The notes: generated by a model from the sequence alone, not told the origin. Positions 36,749 to 46,117 are shown, numbered from the stretch's first letter. The stretch: 64,000 nt of DNA from Glycomyces buryatensis (GCF_004912275.1 NZ_STGY01000076.1:48128-112127), one strand, 5' to 3'. Numbers and translations are program-made.

Positions 36749-39418
36749 ATGGCCTCTCGACCCGACCAACCCGACCAGCCCAACCTCTCCCGTCGCCGCC
36801 TCCTCCAGTCCGCGGCCATCCTCCCGGCGGTCGCGATCCACGCGTTGACGCCGGATGGAGCCGGTGCCGCCGTCGAGGCGGCCGCGACCGATGGCGTCTC
36901 CGCCGGCAATGCCGCGCTCGCTTCCATCGATCTTGCCGGAACGTGGAGCTTCACCCCGGCGGGCCGGGCGCCGACGTCGATCAGCGTGCCCGGCGGCGGC
37001 TGGTACAAACAAGGATTCACAGACGTGAACGAGGCGGTGTACGCACGCAGCATCACCGTGCCGGACTCGGGGCAGCCGCAGTCGACCTGGATCGAGTTCG
37101 GCGCCGTCAATCACCAGGCGACGCTGTCGGTCGACGGCCGCGTGGTCGCCACCCAGACAACGGCGTTCACCCCCTCGAACTTCGACATCAGCGCATACGC
37201 GGCGCCCGGCACCACCCACACGATCACGGTGAACGTGAAGGGCCGCGGCGCGTTGAAGGCATCCAACGGCCGGTACCTGGTGCCCGACGCCGCCGACTGG
37301 TGCGAGGCGATTCCGCAGGGGATCTTCCGGTCCGCGTTCCTGCGGGTGTACCCGGCGGTGTACGTCAGCGACACATTCGTGCGCACGTCGGTGGCGAACA
37401 AGACGTTGAGCTACGACGTGTCGGTGCGGAACACGTCGGGCAGTTCCCGGTCGGTGACGTTGACCGGGTCGCTGTCTTCCAGCAACGGAACGGCTTTCAG
37501 CTACCCTGGACTGCCCAGCCGTACGGTCACCGTGGCGGCCCGCTCGACCGTGACCGTGACCGTCGGGCCGGTCGCGTGGAACCTCGACAGCACCTCGTAC
37601 TGGTGGCCCAACGTGCCGTACCGGTCGGGGTACCGGGCGCAGCTGCACCGGCTGGCGGTGCATACCGTCGCCGATGACGGGCACACCAGCGACGCCACGT
37701 ACCGGTTCGGGTTCCGGGAGGCCACCCAGAACGGTGACTACTACTACCTCAACGGCGTGCGCGTGAACTTCCGCGGCGACAACCTCCAAGGTGCCGACTA
37801 TGACCGGATCAACCACGGCGGCAAGGGCGACGCTTACGACACCCTGCCCGGCTTCCTGCCCCCGTCGCCCGGCAACGGCGGCTGGCCGCAAGCGGTGGAC
37901 AACTACCAGCGGCTGAACTTCAACGTGGTGCGCATCCACCAGGAGCCCGCGAGCCCGTACATGTTGGATGTCGCCGACGAGACGGGCCTGATGATCATCG
38001 GCGAGACCGCGATTCGCGGCTCCTCTGGAAAGCAGGATTGGATCGCCGGGCACGACAACATGGTCAACCACGCCCGTGCGCTGGTCCTGCGCGACCGCAA
38101 CCACCCCGCGGTCATCCGCTGGAGCCAGTCCAACGAGCCGAACCAGAGCGGCCAGGACTCCGAGCAGTTCGAGAAGGACCTGTACGCGGCGATGAACGGC
38201 AACGACGGCACACGGCCGGTCATTGTGGAGGTGGGCGTCGACGGGAATCTCAACGGGTATCCCGGGATGACGTACGCCAACTTCGCGGTTATCCCGCACT
38301 ACGTCGACGGCTTCGGCAGGTACGGGGAGGGCCTGAAGACCGTGAATGGGCGGCCCGACGGCGAGGGCGAGTACATCTGGCCGGCATGCAACACCAAGCA
38401 GGGCTTCGAGTGGTTCGCCACGGCAACCCTGGCCAAGCGCGGCAAGAACGCCAGCGATCTGCGTCCGTACACGCTGCTGTCCTCCTGGGCCAGCGTCGTG
38501 CCCGGAGTGCGGACCACCGACTTCATCCCGGAGGAGGGCGGTCGCCCTGTCTACGGCGTGGACAACCTCCCGGACCCCTGGAGCAACTCGCAGATCCAGC
38601 GTGTGCAGGCGGCGTTCAACCCGGTGGCCGCGGTCGACCTCCCGTACTGGTCGGCCTCCGGCGTCTCGGACGCGAACGGCACCTTCCCGCTGCCGCAGGC
38701 CGTGCCCAACTACGCCCGGAACGCCACGATCACCCGCACCATCACCGTGTTCAACGACGGCTTCACCGGCACCTCGGTGGACTTCACCTGGACCGCCCGG
38801 CTCGACAGCCCGACCGGTACGGTCGTCGCGTCGGGCAGCACCAACCTGATCATCCCGCTCGGCACGCGGGCCACCCAGTCGGTGTCCTTCACCGCGCCCG
38901 CCACCGGTAGCCGCGTGTACCTGGTGCTGTCGACGGCGAAGTCCGGCAGCACCCTCTTCACCGATGCGGTCGAGTACTTCACCATCGGCGGAACCGAATC
39001 CGGACCCGCACCCGGCACCTACCGCATCGTCAACCGCAACAGCGGCAAGCCCCTCACCATCGCCGGCAACTCCACCGCCGACGGCGCCAAGGCGATCCAG
39101 CAGAGCGGCACTCCCACGTGGACGATCAGCACCACCCAGGGCGCCTACACCCTGCGCTACACCGCCTCCGGAAAGATGCTCGACGTCAACGCCGGCAGCA
39201 GCACCGCGGGCCTGCAATTGCAGCAGTGGTCGGCCAACGGCGGTACCAACCAGATGTGGTACCTGCGCCCCACCGGTGACGGCTACTACACGATCGTCGC
39301 CCGTGACAGCGGACTGGTGGCCGACGTCTCCGGCGCGTCGACCAACGATGGGGCGCAGGTAGTGCAATGGAGCGCCAACGGCGGGACCAACCAGCAGTGG
39401 CAGTTCGTATCCGCCTAG
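36749..39418 (+). CDS. Secreted GH2-family glycosidase with ricin-B lectin
   Basis: 889 aa. Tat signal (SRRRLLQSAAILPAVAI). GH2 sugar-binding beta-sandwich (about 45-200, SIDLAGTWSFTP), Ig-like domain (about 205-320), TIM barrel from LNGVRVNFRGDNLQGADYD. The acid/base Glu is in RWSQSNEPNQ near 463 and the nucleophile candidate in GEGEYIWPACN near 540. An extra Ig-like domain (about 660-745) and a C-terminal ricin-B lectin (755-889) follow. Probably an exo-acting beta-glycosidase such as beta-galactosidase or beta-mannosidase; the exact linkage is unclear. AAGGAG lies six bases before ATG 36749. Element F suggests fucose co-regulation. Confidence 0.85.
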   Translation: MASRPDQPDQPNLSRRRLLQSAAILPAVAIHALTPDGAGAAVEAAATDGVSAGNAALASIDLAGTWSFTPAGRAPTSISVPGGGWYKQGFTDVNEAVYARSITVPDSGQPQSTWIEFGAVNHQATLSVDGRVVATQTTAFTPSNFDISAYAAPGTTHTITVNVKGRGALKASNGRYLVPDAADWCEAIPQGIFRSAFLRVYPAVYVSDTFVRTSVANKTLSYDVSVRNTSGSSRSVTLTGSLSSSNGTAFSYPGLPSRTVTVAARSTVTVTVGPVAWNLDSTSYWWPNVPYRSGYRAQLHRLAVHTVADDGHTSDATYRFGFREATQNGDYYYLNGVRVNFRGDNLQGADYDRINHGGKGDAYDTLPGFLPPSPGNGGWPQAVDNYQRLNFNVVRIHQEPASPYMLDVADETGLMIIGETAIRGSSGKQDWIAGHDNMVNHARALVLRDRNHPAVIRWSQSNEPNQSGQDSEQFEKDLYAAMNGNDGTRPVIVEVGVDGNLNGYPGMTYANFAVIPHYVDGFGRYGEGLKTVNGRPDGEGEYIWPACNTKQGFEWFATATLAKRGKNASDLRPYTLLSSWASVVPGVRTTDFIPEEGGRPVYGVDNLPDPWSNSQIQRVQAAFNPVAAVDLPYWSASGVSDANGTFPLPQAVPNYARNATITRTITVFNDGFTGTSVDFTWTARLDSPTGTVVASGSTNLIIPLGTRATQSVSFTAPATGSRVYLVLSTAKSGSTLFTDAVEYFTIGGTESGPAPGTYRIVNRNSGKPLTIAGNSTADGAKAIQQSGTPTWTISTTQGAYTLRYTASGKMLDVNAGSSTAGLQLQQWSANGGTNQMWYLRPTGDGYYTIVARDSGLVADVSGASTNDGAQVVQWSANGGTNQQWQFVSA

Positions 39419-39445
39419 GGGTTTCGGAAGTGTCCTGGCGGTGGC

Positions 39446-39905
39446 TCAGGTCGAGGCCAGGGCCACCGTCGGGGCGAGTCGAGCGACGTGGACCGCCGGG
39501 TAGAGGCCAGCAACCGCGCCGATCGCCAGGGTGGCGGCGAATCCGCCGGAGGATTCCTGCACCGGCACGGTCACCGGCCACTCCTGCAGCACGGCGTAGG
39601 CGGTGGTGACCGCGATGCCCAGGAGCAAGCACACCACCGCCTCCGCCGAGTGCCGACAGCAGCAGCGACTCGGCGAAGAACTGCGCCCTAATGTGGTCGC
39701 GGGTCGCACCGAGCGAGCGCCACAGCCCGATCTCCGAACGCCGCTCCAGCACCGAGATGATCATCGTGTTAGCCACCCCGACCCCGCCGACGAGCAGCGC
39801 TACGGTGCCCAGACCAAGGAGCAGGCCGGTGAAGGTGGCGTCGGTGGCCCGTTGCGCGGCGAGCGCCTCGGAAAGGCGCGACACCCGCACCTCCCACGAA
39901 TGGCC
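39446..39905 (-). pseudogene. FtsX/MacB-type ABC permease remnant
   Basis: C-terminal part of an ABC permease: TGLLLGLGTVALLVGGVGVANTM, ERRSEIGLWRSLGATRDHIR and AESLLLSALGG in one frame. After a frameshift near 39650 it continues LLLGIAVTTAYAV and ATLAIGAVAGLYPAVHVARLAPT in another. The 5' end is cut by an IS701 end fragment at 39913. Non-functional. Confidence 0.8.
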
Positions 39906-39912
39906 GGGGCTG

Positions 39913-39997
39913 GACGGAAGAACAAGCAGGCCAGACGAAGCCACTACAAGCGGCGAAACCACCCCGAACCGTGAACATCAAGAATCACGGATGGAGT
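39913..39997. mobile_element. IS701 left-end fragment
   Basis: 85 bases in inverted orientation matching 35042-35126 with about one mismatch, including the terminal repeat and the last ~20 codons of the transposase. The rest of this second IS copy is gone. Confidence 0.85.
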
Positions 39998-40010
39998 ATT
40001 AAAAGACAAG

Positions 40011-40079
40011 CTAAGTCCCGACCAACCCCTATGGGTGCGGGGCTCTCAACTGACCCCTCAGTGAAGGGTCGCCAGTTCG
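40011..40079 (+). repeat. 69-base direct repeat, copy 2
   Basis: Second copy of the repeat at 31654-31722. It starts 13 bases after the IS701 fragment. Confidence 0.8.
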
Positions 40080-40263
40080 TCGGCGTCACTCGGCGGGGCG
40101 TTCGAGGCGGACAGGCGGGCGCGGCCCGACTCCTCAACGGTCGGAGGCTCGGTTTGGGAGGCGGTGACGAGGAGGTCGGCGAGTGCACAGAGGTTGAGCT
40201 GCGCTCGCCGCTCGCTCATGACGCGGACGTGTTTCTCGGTGGAAGTCATCGGGCGAGCCTCGC

Positions 40264-40374
40264 ATCCGAGGCCAGTCGGGGCTGTGCCTCGGAACCGTCA
40301 ACGGCGGCACCGGCACCGGGGTGGTCATAGCGAGCTGCAACGGCTCGGCCGCTCAGAAGTGGGCCCTGAGCTGA
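40264..40374 (+). pseudogene. Ricin-B lectin C-terminal fragment
   Basis: An open stretch encoding GQSGLCLGTVNGGTGTGVV and NGSAAQKWALS followed by a stop codon. This is the last repeat of a ricin-B lectin, without any upstream domain or start; the 5' part was lost. Confidence 0.6.
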
Positions 40375-40409
40375 CGGGCGCGCACCTGAACCGGTGACAC
40401 CATGAAGAA

Positions 40410-40449
40410 CGTATGAGCGGGTGGTCCCTCCGGGCCACCCGCTCATACG
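40410..40449. terminator. Terminator downstream of GH43-CBM6-ricin gene
   Basis: Perfect 15-base arms CGTATGAGCGGGTGG (40410-40424) and CCACCCGCTCATACG (40435-40449) with a 10-base loop, 30 bases past the stop at 40479 on the minus strand. It could also serve the lectin fragment on the plus strand. Confidence 0.8.
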
Positions 40450-40478
40450 TACCTATGCCGACGGGGCGTCGGCATGGC

Positions 40479-42278
40479 TCATTGGAGGGACCATCGCTGG
40501 TTGGTCCCGCCGTGGCAGGTCCAAAGGTGGACCAGGGCGCCATTGGCGGTCGAAGCGCCGGACACGTCCAGGCACAGGCCCGATTGCACTCCGGTGATGG
40601 TGCCGTCGGCGTTGACGTTCCATTGCTGGTTGGTCCCGCCGTGGCAGCTCCAGGTGACCGCCTGCGTGCCGTTGGCGGTGCCGTTGTCCCAAGCGTCCAG
40701 GCAGAGCCGGGAGTCGCCGGAGTAGACCGACAGTTCACCAGTGGCCGAGTGGGTCCACTGCTGCCCGGGGCCGTCCGAGCAGTCCAGGATCTGCACCTGG
40801 ACGCCGGGCTGGGTCGAGGCGTTCGGCACGTTGAGGCACTTGCCGGCCCCCACCGCCTGCAGGTCGCCGCCGCTCCCGCCCGCGGCGGCGTCGAACCGCC
40901 ACCAGTCCACGTTGAACAGGTAACCGCTGCCGCCGGTGAACGTCAGGTACAGGTCGCGGGTGCCGGTCGCGCCGCTCACCGGGCAGGAGACGTCCGCCCA
41001 GGTCTGCCAGCCGCCGGTGCCGGAGACGGTGCAGGTGCCCACGACCGGGCCGTTCGGGCCGTCGACCCGCAGCTCGATGTTCCCGCCGCTGGTCGCCGAG
41101 GCGACCCGGGCGGTGAACTGGCGCGCGCCGGTGCCGAAGGCCGCGCCCTTGACCTTGATCGAGTCCCCGTTCTCGATCCAGCTCACGTTCATCCCGCCGG
41201 CGGCGGTCCACTCGGTCTCAACGCCGTTCGCCCAGGCGATCGTCTCGGCCTCCTGGCGCACATAGGGGTTCAGGGTCCCCACTTGCGGCGCCCCGGCCGT
41301 GGTCATGTTCATCTGGGGGATCGTGCCGTCGGCGTTGTAGGTGAACTGCTCTACCGCCACGGACCTGGTGAAGCCGCCGCCGCCCGGAAGCGCTCCATTG
41401 TGGTAGAAGAAGTACGAGTTCCCCTTGAAGTCGATCACCCCGGCGTGGTTGGTGAAGGCGTTGCCCTGTGCCGGCATGACGGTCCCCCGGTAGGTCCACG
41501 GCCCGGTCGCGGTCGGGGCCGTCGAGTAGGCGATGAACTCCTGGCAGCACTGCGCGGCGAACACGTTGTAGTACAGCGAACCCCGCTTGTAGACCCACGG
41601 CCCCTCCTCGTAGAGGGTCGGCCGTTCCGTGCTTCCGGGGCGGGCGCCGAAGCCCTCAGTGGTGAGGGGGACCTGGGTCACGGCGCCCGAGTAGGAGATC
41701 ATGTCGGCGTTGAGCTTCACGTACCAGAGGTTCGGGTTGCCCCAGTAGAGATAGGCCTGCCCGTCGTCGTCGATGAAGACCGAGGGGTCGATCTCGCCGT
41801 TCACGACGAGCGGGTGCCCAAGGGCGTCCCGGAACGGCCCGGTGGGACTGTCGGCGACGGCCACGCCGATCGCGAGCTGGCCGGTGGCCCGCTCGCTCAC
41901 GGGCACGTACCAGTAGAACTTGCCGTCGCGCTCGATTGCCTGGCCCGCCCAGGCGTTCGCGCCCGCCCAGCTGAACGTCTCGAGGCTGAGCGGCGAGCCG
42001 TGGTCGGTCCAGTTGACCATGTCGCCGGAGGACCAGACCCGCCAGTCCCTCATGTCGAACGTGGTCGAGCCGTCCTCGTCGTGGCCCGTGTAGAGGTAGA
42101 CGCGGTCATTGTGGACCAGCGGCGCGGGGTCCGCGGTGTAGACGGTCTGGATGATCGGGTTGTCGGCCCGTGCCGGGGAGGGCGACGGGTCGGCGACCGG
42201 GCTCAGTGCGGCCGCCGCGAAGGCGAATGCCAGCGCGAGCGCTGCCATCCGCTTCCGGTGTGGGGTGGGTGTCCTCAT
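40479..42278 (-). CDS. Secreted GH43 arabinofuranosidase/xylosidase with CBM6 and ricin-B lectin
   Basis: 599 aa. Signal peptide (1-37). GH43 propeller: base Asp in YTADPAPLVHND near 49, pKa-modulating Asp in GEIDPSVFIDDD near 160, acid Glu in LYEEGPWVYKRG near 225. CBM6 at about 330-455 (QEAETIAWANGVETEW to LFNVDWWRFD). Ricin-B lectin at about 470-599 with GQQWTH, NQQWNV and NQRWSL. Resembles arabinoxylan arabinofuranohydrolases. GAGAGG lies before the ATG at 42278. The gap upstream contains a near-palindrome at 42323-42343. Confidence 0.88.
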   Translation of the reverse strand: MRTPTPHRKRMAALALAFAFAAAALSPVADPSPSPARADNPIIQTVYTADPAPLVHNDRVYLYTGHDEDGSTTFDMRDWRVWSSGDMVNWTDHGSPLSLETFSWAGANAWAGQAIERDGKFYWYVPVSERATGQLAIGVAVADSPTGPFRDALGHPLVVNGEIDPSVFIDDDGQAYLYWGNPNLWYVKLNADMISYSGAVTQVPLTTEGFGARPGSTERPTLYEEGPWVYKRGSLYYNVFAAQCCQEFIAYSTAPTATGPWTYRGTVMPAQGNAFTNHAGVIDFKGNSYFFYHNGALPGGGGFTRSVAVEQFTYNADGTIPQMNMTTAGAPQVGTLNPYVRQEAETIAWANGVETEWTAAGGMNVSWIENGDSIKVKGAAFGTGARQFTARVASATSGGNIELRVDGPNGPVVGTCTVSGTGGWQTWADVSCPVSGATGTRDLYLTFTGGSGYLFNVDWWRFDAAAGGSGGDLQAVGAGKCLNVPNASTQPGVQVQILDCSDGPGQQWTHSATGELSVYSGDSRLCLDAWDNGTANGTQAVTWSCHGGTNQQWNVNADGTITGVQSGLCLDVSGASTANGALVHLWTCHGGTNQRWSLQ

Positions 42279-42322
42279 GGGGAACCTCTCTGGTCGCGCG
42301 GGTGCGCGCCCTTATCTATTAA

Positions 42323-42343
42323 GGACTTTCATGATGAAGGTCC
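42323..42343. promoter_or_regulatory. Palindromic site upstream of GH43-CBM6-ricin
   Basis: GGACTTTCATGATGAAGGTCC is a 21-base near-perfect palindrome 45 bases upstream of the GH43 start codon. Regulatory role inferred from position only. Confidence 0.35.
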
Positions 42344-42504
42344 CTATTTCCTTGCAAAACAAAGCATTTCGCGCCCATCGCCCCCAGCGGTGACGACAAA
42401 TCGCAGTACGGTCGTAGGCTCACCTTTCGGAATGCTGGTTGCTCAAGTAATGGCGGCGACGTCGAGGACAGGGCTTGTTCAAGTTCCTAGCGGATCGCGG
42501 TTTC

Positions 42505-44127
42505 TTAGGTGGTGACGGTGAAGCGTTTGACGGTGACGGCTCCGCCGAGGGCTTGGGTGGCGTGGTTGAAGACCGCGAACCGGGGGCCCATGAAGAACGC
42601 CGGACTGGTGCCGAGGGTGAGCGCGGTCCCGAGCGGGATGAAGTCCGATCCGTCCTCGCTGTAGGAGAAATGCGCCTGGCGTTCGGCGCCTGGCCGGATG
42701 TCGGCGGTGACGCGCAGCCAGACGGTGGAACCGCACAGTTCGGCGCTCGCGCGTTCGGTGCCCGTGCCGACGGTGTTGAAGCCCGAGTCCATGGTGTGGC
42801 CGTCGGTCATGGAGATCCGGGTGACGCCGTTGTCGCGGCGCAGGCCGATCCAGGCCGAGTCGTTGCGGAGCACCGCCAGACCGGCGCGGTCGCCGTCGGC
42901 CATCTGGGCCGGGTCGAGTTCGATGGTGGCCGTTGAGGCCGGGCCTTGGATGCGGTGGGTGAGGGTGTTGCGGGCCCGGTAGAGGTCGTCCGTGACCGTG
43001 GCGGTCTGGAGCCTGAGGCCGTTCCCGGTGGTCCACTTCGAGTCATCGGGGTTGTGGTTCCACTCCCACTTCGCGGCCAAGGTCGCGGCGGTGAACTCGT
43101 CCGTCCCGATCAGGGAGGGCACGGGATGCGGGGGGAGGTTCGGGAACGGGTACGTCTGTCCCCAGGTGCCGTTCACCGTCTGCACCTGCGGCCAGCCGTC
43201 CGAAGTCCAGGTGATCGGGGCGAGGGCGGGCACGCGGCCGCCGGGGTAGGCGTCCACGAAGCCCATGTAGTACCAGGCGCCGTTCGGCGTCGAGACGAGG
43301 CCGCCCTGGTGGGGGATGCCGCCGCCGGGGATCGGTCCGGGCATGTCGAGCAGGACCTCTCGGACTTCGTAAGGGCCCCAGGGCGACGAGGACTTGAGGA
43401 TGTACTGGCCGTTCGGGGGCTTGGTGAGGAACATGTAGTAGCTGCCGTTGATCTTGTCGAACCGGGCGCCTTCCATGCCGCCGATTTCCGGCGGGCTGGA
43501 AAAGACGTGTTCGTTGCGGACCTCGGTCTTGCCGTCGGCCGAGAGCTGCGCGACGTAGAGCTCGGTGTTGCCGTAGGCGACGTACATGGTGTTGTCGGTG
43601 TCGACGAGCAGCCCTGCGTCGTAGTAGGAGCGGGGGAACTCGGCGTGGCGGGTCCAGGGTCCGGCGGGGTCGGTGGCGGTGTACATGAACGAGCGGTGGA
43701 AGTCGATCTGGCCGAGCCAGTAGAAGCGGTTCTCGCTGGGGCGGTGGGTGAGCGTGGAGGCCCAGATGCCGATGATGTAGCGGTGGCCGCCGTTCAGGTC
43801 GTACCAGTCGGAGAAGTCGAGCCTGGGAACGGAGTGGCCGATGAACTCCCAGTTGACGAGGTCCCTGGAGTGCAGGACGGGCGCGCCTGGCGAGTAGTGC
43901 ATCGTGGACGCGGTCATGTAGAAGTCCGAGCCGACGCGGATGATCTCGATGTCAGCGAAGTCCTGCCAGATGACGGGGTTCGCGTAGGTCGACTGCTGGG
44001 CCTCGGCCTGGCCGAGAGCGTAGGGGGCGTAGACGGCCGCCGTCGCTCCGGCGGCCAGTCCCGCGCCGGCGATGAACAGGCCGCGGCGGCTGGTGGTGAG
44101 GTCAAGGGCGTGGTGGATACGTTCCAC
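42505..44127 (-). CDS. Secreted GH43 glycosidase with C-terminal beta-sandwich
   Basis: 540 aa. Signal with twin Arg (TSRRGLFIAGAGLAAGATAAV). GH43 propeller: base Asp in WQDFADIEIIRVGSDFYM near 45, Asp in SYYDAGLLVDTD near 167, acid Glu in GGMEGARFDKING near 215. The C-terminal concanavalin-like beta-sandwich (about 335-540) is typical of GH43 beta-xylosidases and exo-arabinosidases. GTG 44127 has GAGGAG six bases upstream. It is the third gene of a likely minus-strand unit with GH62 and the lectin gene, 218 bases after the lectin. Confidence 0.88.
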   Translation of the reverse strand: MERIHHALDLTTSRRGLFIAGAGLAAGATAAVYAPYALGQAEAQQSTYANPVIWQDFADIEIIRVGSDFYMTASTMHYSPGAPVLHSRDLVNWEFIGHSVPRLDFSDWYDLNGGHRYIIGIWASTLTHRPSENRFYWLGQIDFHRSFMYTATDPAGPWTRHAEFPRSYYDAGLLVDTDNTMYVAYGNTELYVAQLSADGKTEVRNEHVFSSPPEIGGMEGARFDKINGSYYMFLTKPPNGQYILKSSSPWGPYEVREVLLDMPGPIPGGGIPHQGGLVSTPNGAWYYMGFVDAYPGGRVPALAPITWTSDGWPQVQTVNGTWGQTYPFPNLPPHPVPSLIGTDEFTAATLAAKWEWNHNPDDSKWTTGNGLRLQTATVTDDLYRARNTLTHRIQGPASTATIELDPAQMADGDRAGLAVLRNDSAWIGLRRDNGVTRISMTDGHTMDSGFNTVGTGTERASAELCGSTVWLRVTADIRPGAERQAHFSYSEDGSDFIPLGTALTLGTSPAFFMGPRFAVFNHATQALGGAVTVKRFTVTT

Positions 44128-44345
44128 GGTGTGCTCCTCAATCGAGGTCGGCGCCGTGCACGGACAGGGCCTCGGGCGCGACGGCCGGGTGCCTATGTCG
44201 ATGCGGGCGAAGGGATCTCGGCGGTGATGCGACTGCCGGGCGGCGGGCATGCCGCCGGGGAGGGCCCGGTCGCGTTCGGTCGCCGGGAAGAGGGTGGGGC
44301 GGCCGGTTCGGTATCGCTCGGAAGCATCGGCCGCCCCATGGGGAA

Positions 44346-44960
44346 TCAGGCGTTGGAACCCTGGCGGATGTCGGCGAGGACGGTGTCGGCGCCGCACGTG
44401 GAGCCGACCGGGGTGAGCTGCCACTGCTGGTTCGCGTAGCCGCTCACGGTGTGCTGCACGATCGGCGAGCCCGCGGTGGTCGACCAGTCCCGGACGTCGA
44501 GGGCCTTGCCGGAGAAGCGGCTGACGATCGAGTAGTAGCCCTCGCCGTTCGCGGTGACCTTCCACTGCTGGTTGGTGTCGCCGGTGTCGGTGTACTGGGC
44601 GACGGTGCCGCCGTCGGCGGTGCTGTGGTTCCATACGTCGAGCACGAGCCCGGAGTGGCGGACCTGGATCTTGTGGTAGCCGTTGCCGACGTCGATGAAG
44701 CGGAACTGCTGATTCGGGTTCGCCCAATTGGTGTACTGGGTGAGGATCGCCCCGGGCTCGGTCGAGACGCCCTGGATGTCGAGCGCGAGGCCCGAGTGGC
44801 GCGACTGGACGGTGTACCAGTCGCTGGCGGTCGGCTGGGCTTCGGCGCGCTGCGCGCCGAAGCTGAGCAGGCCCGCCGTGGCGAGCACGGCCGCGACCGC
44901 CAAGGCGGTGACGACGCGGGACCAGCGGTGGAGGACCGCGAGGTCGGGTGCCGCTTGCAT
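44346..44960 (-). CDS. Secreted single-domain ricin-B lectin
   Basis: 204 aa. Signal peptide (about 1-42, QRAEAQ). Ricin-B domain (about 45-185) with NQQFRF, NQQWKV and NQQWQL repeats and SGLALDIQGV/SGLVLDVWNH/SGKALDVRDW sugar-binding loops. A short Cys-containing tail ends abruptly. The same domain is fused to GH62 in the gene at 33138; here the GH62 domain is a separate gene just upstream. It may target the pathway enzymes to hemicellulose, or be a truncated enzyme. GGGAG lies seven bases before ATG 44960. Confidence 0.8.
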   Translation of the reverse strand: MQAAPDLAVLHRWSRVVTALAVAAVLATAGLLSFGAQRAEAQPTASDWYTVQSRHSGLALDIQGVSTEPGAILTQYTNWANPNQQFRFIDVGNGYHKIQVRHSGLVLDVWNHSTADGGTVAQYTDTGDTNQQWKVTANGEGYYSIVSRFSGKALDVRDWSTTAGSPIVQHTVSGYANQQWQLTPVGSTCGADTVLADIRQGSNA

Positions 44961-45010
44961 CGATGACTCCCTAGTGGATTGAGTGGTCGAGGAGGAGAGG
45001 TTCCGAGGGG

Positions 45011-46117
45011 TCAGCACGAGCCGCCGCCCGTGAGGGTCAGGAGCGCGAGGCGGTACGGCAGCTGGGAGTACTCCATGCCGTCGGTGCTCGGATCGCGCCC
45101 TTGGTAGAGCATCTGGAGGTTGCCCGTGTCGATGTTCATCTTCTGGTCGTTGCCTTGCCGGATGAGTTCGCCGTGGCTGATGTCGGCCGTCCATTGGCCG
45201 TCGGGGAACGTCACGTTCGCGATCCCGGCGAAGGGGGCGCTCTGGTCGCCGGCCTGGAGCTGCCACTGCCCGGTGAGGCCGTCGGCGAGGTACGAGCGGT
45301 AGTAGCGGCCGTTCGAGCCCATCGCCTCCCAGATGAGCAGGTACTGGTTGGTGTTGTCGACCTTGTAGACCGCGCCGCCCTCGAAGAGGAGGTCGCGGGT
45401 GTCCTGGAGGACGATCTGGGTGTTGCGGAAGCCGTTGGGGAACTCGCCGATCGTGGTCTCGGCGCGATACACGCGCCCGTCGTCGTCGGCGCCGAACAGG
45501 TAGCACATGCTGTCGTCGCAGATGTTCCAGAAGTCCAGCCAGCCGCCGCTGTTCTCTTCGACGATGGGAGGCGTTTCGTCGATGAAGTTCTTCGGCGCCG
45601 ACCAGCTCATCGGATCGGCGGGATTCTTGCTGGTGGAGTACGAGGGCGGCCCGGTCTGGTAGACCAGGTACCACTCGTCGTCCGGCGCGAAGTGGAACAG
45701 CTGCGGAGCGGCGGCGTACCGGGAGCCGATGTTCGGGTTGGTGTCCAGGTAGGTCACGGGCGCGTCAGCGGCCTGGGACCAGTCGGAGAATTTGGAGAAG
45801 GCCAGGCTCCAGTGCCCCTCGGGCGTGTTCGCCACCGTGTAGTAGGCGAGCCACTCGTTGTTGTGGCGGACCACGGTGGGGTCCTTGGCCGAGACGACGT
45901 TGTGCGTCGCGTCCGGCTTGGGGCCGATCAGCGGACCGGTCGACTCCCACTGGTAGGAGGTCGGCAGGCCCTGCGCCCCGACCTCGTCTGCGCTGCCGTC
46001 GGTGGTCCCCCCATCCGTGGTCTGGGCGTTGGCGATGAGCGCACTCGAGGCCAGGGTCGTGGCCACCGCGAGCACGGCCAGCCCTCCCAGCATTCGGTTT
46101 CGAAGCATTCGTTGCAT
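45011..46117 (-). CDS. Secreted GH62 alpha-L-arabinofuranosidase, no lectin
   Basis: 368 aa. Signal peptide (1-32). GH62 domain from LPTSYQWESTGPLIGPKPDATH. Base Asp is in SAKDPTVVRHNNEW near 78, acid Glu in LLFEGGAVYKVDNTNQYLLIWEAMG near 245, end LQMLYQGRDPSTDGMEYSQLPYRLALLTL. Paralogue of the gene at 33138. GGGAATTC lies before ATG 46117. First gene of a unit with the lectin (50-base gap) and GH43. Confidence 0.9.
   Translation of the reverse strand: MQRMLRNRMLGGLAVLAVATTLASSALIANAQTTDGGTTDGSADEVGAQGLPTSYQWESTGPLIGPKPDATHNVVSAKDPTVVRHNNEWLAYYTVANTPEGHWSLAFSKFSDWSQAADAPVTYLDTNPNIGSRYAAAPQLFHFAPDDEWYLVYQTGPPSYSTSKNPADPMSWSAPKNFIDETPPIVEENSGGWLDFWNICDDSMCYLFGADDDGRVYRAETTIGEFPNGFRNTQIVLQDTRDLLFEGGAVYKVDNTNQYLLIWEAMGSNGRYYRSYLADGLTGQWQLQAGDQSAPFAGIANVTFPDGQWTADISHGELIRQGNDQKMNIDTGNLQMLYQGRDPSTDGMEYSQLPYRLALLTLTGGGSC

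Noticed and set aside
36638..39367. 909-aa minus-strand reading frame
   Set aside because: Antisense of the GH2 gene; Arg/Gly-rich shadow.
40058..40249. 63-aa minus-strand frame (MTSTEKHVRV...)
   Set aside because: Overlaps the 69-base repeat, no ribosome binding site and no family; cannot be supported as a gene.
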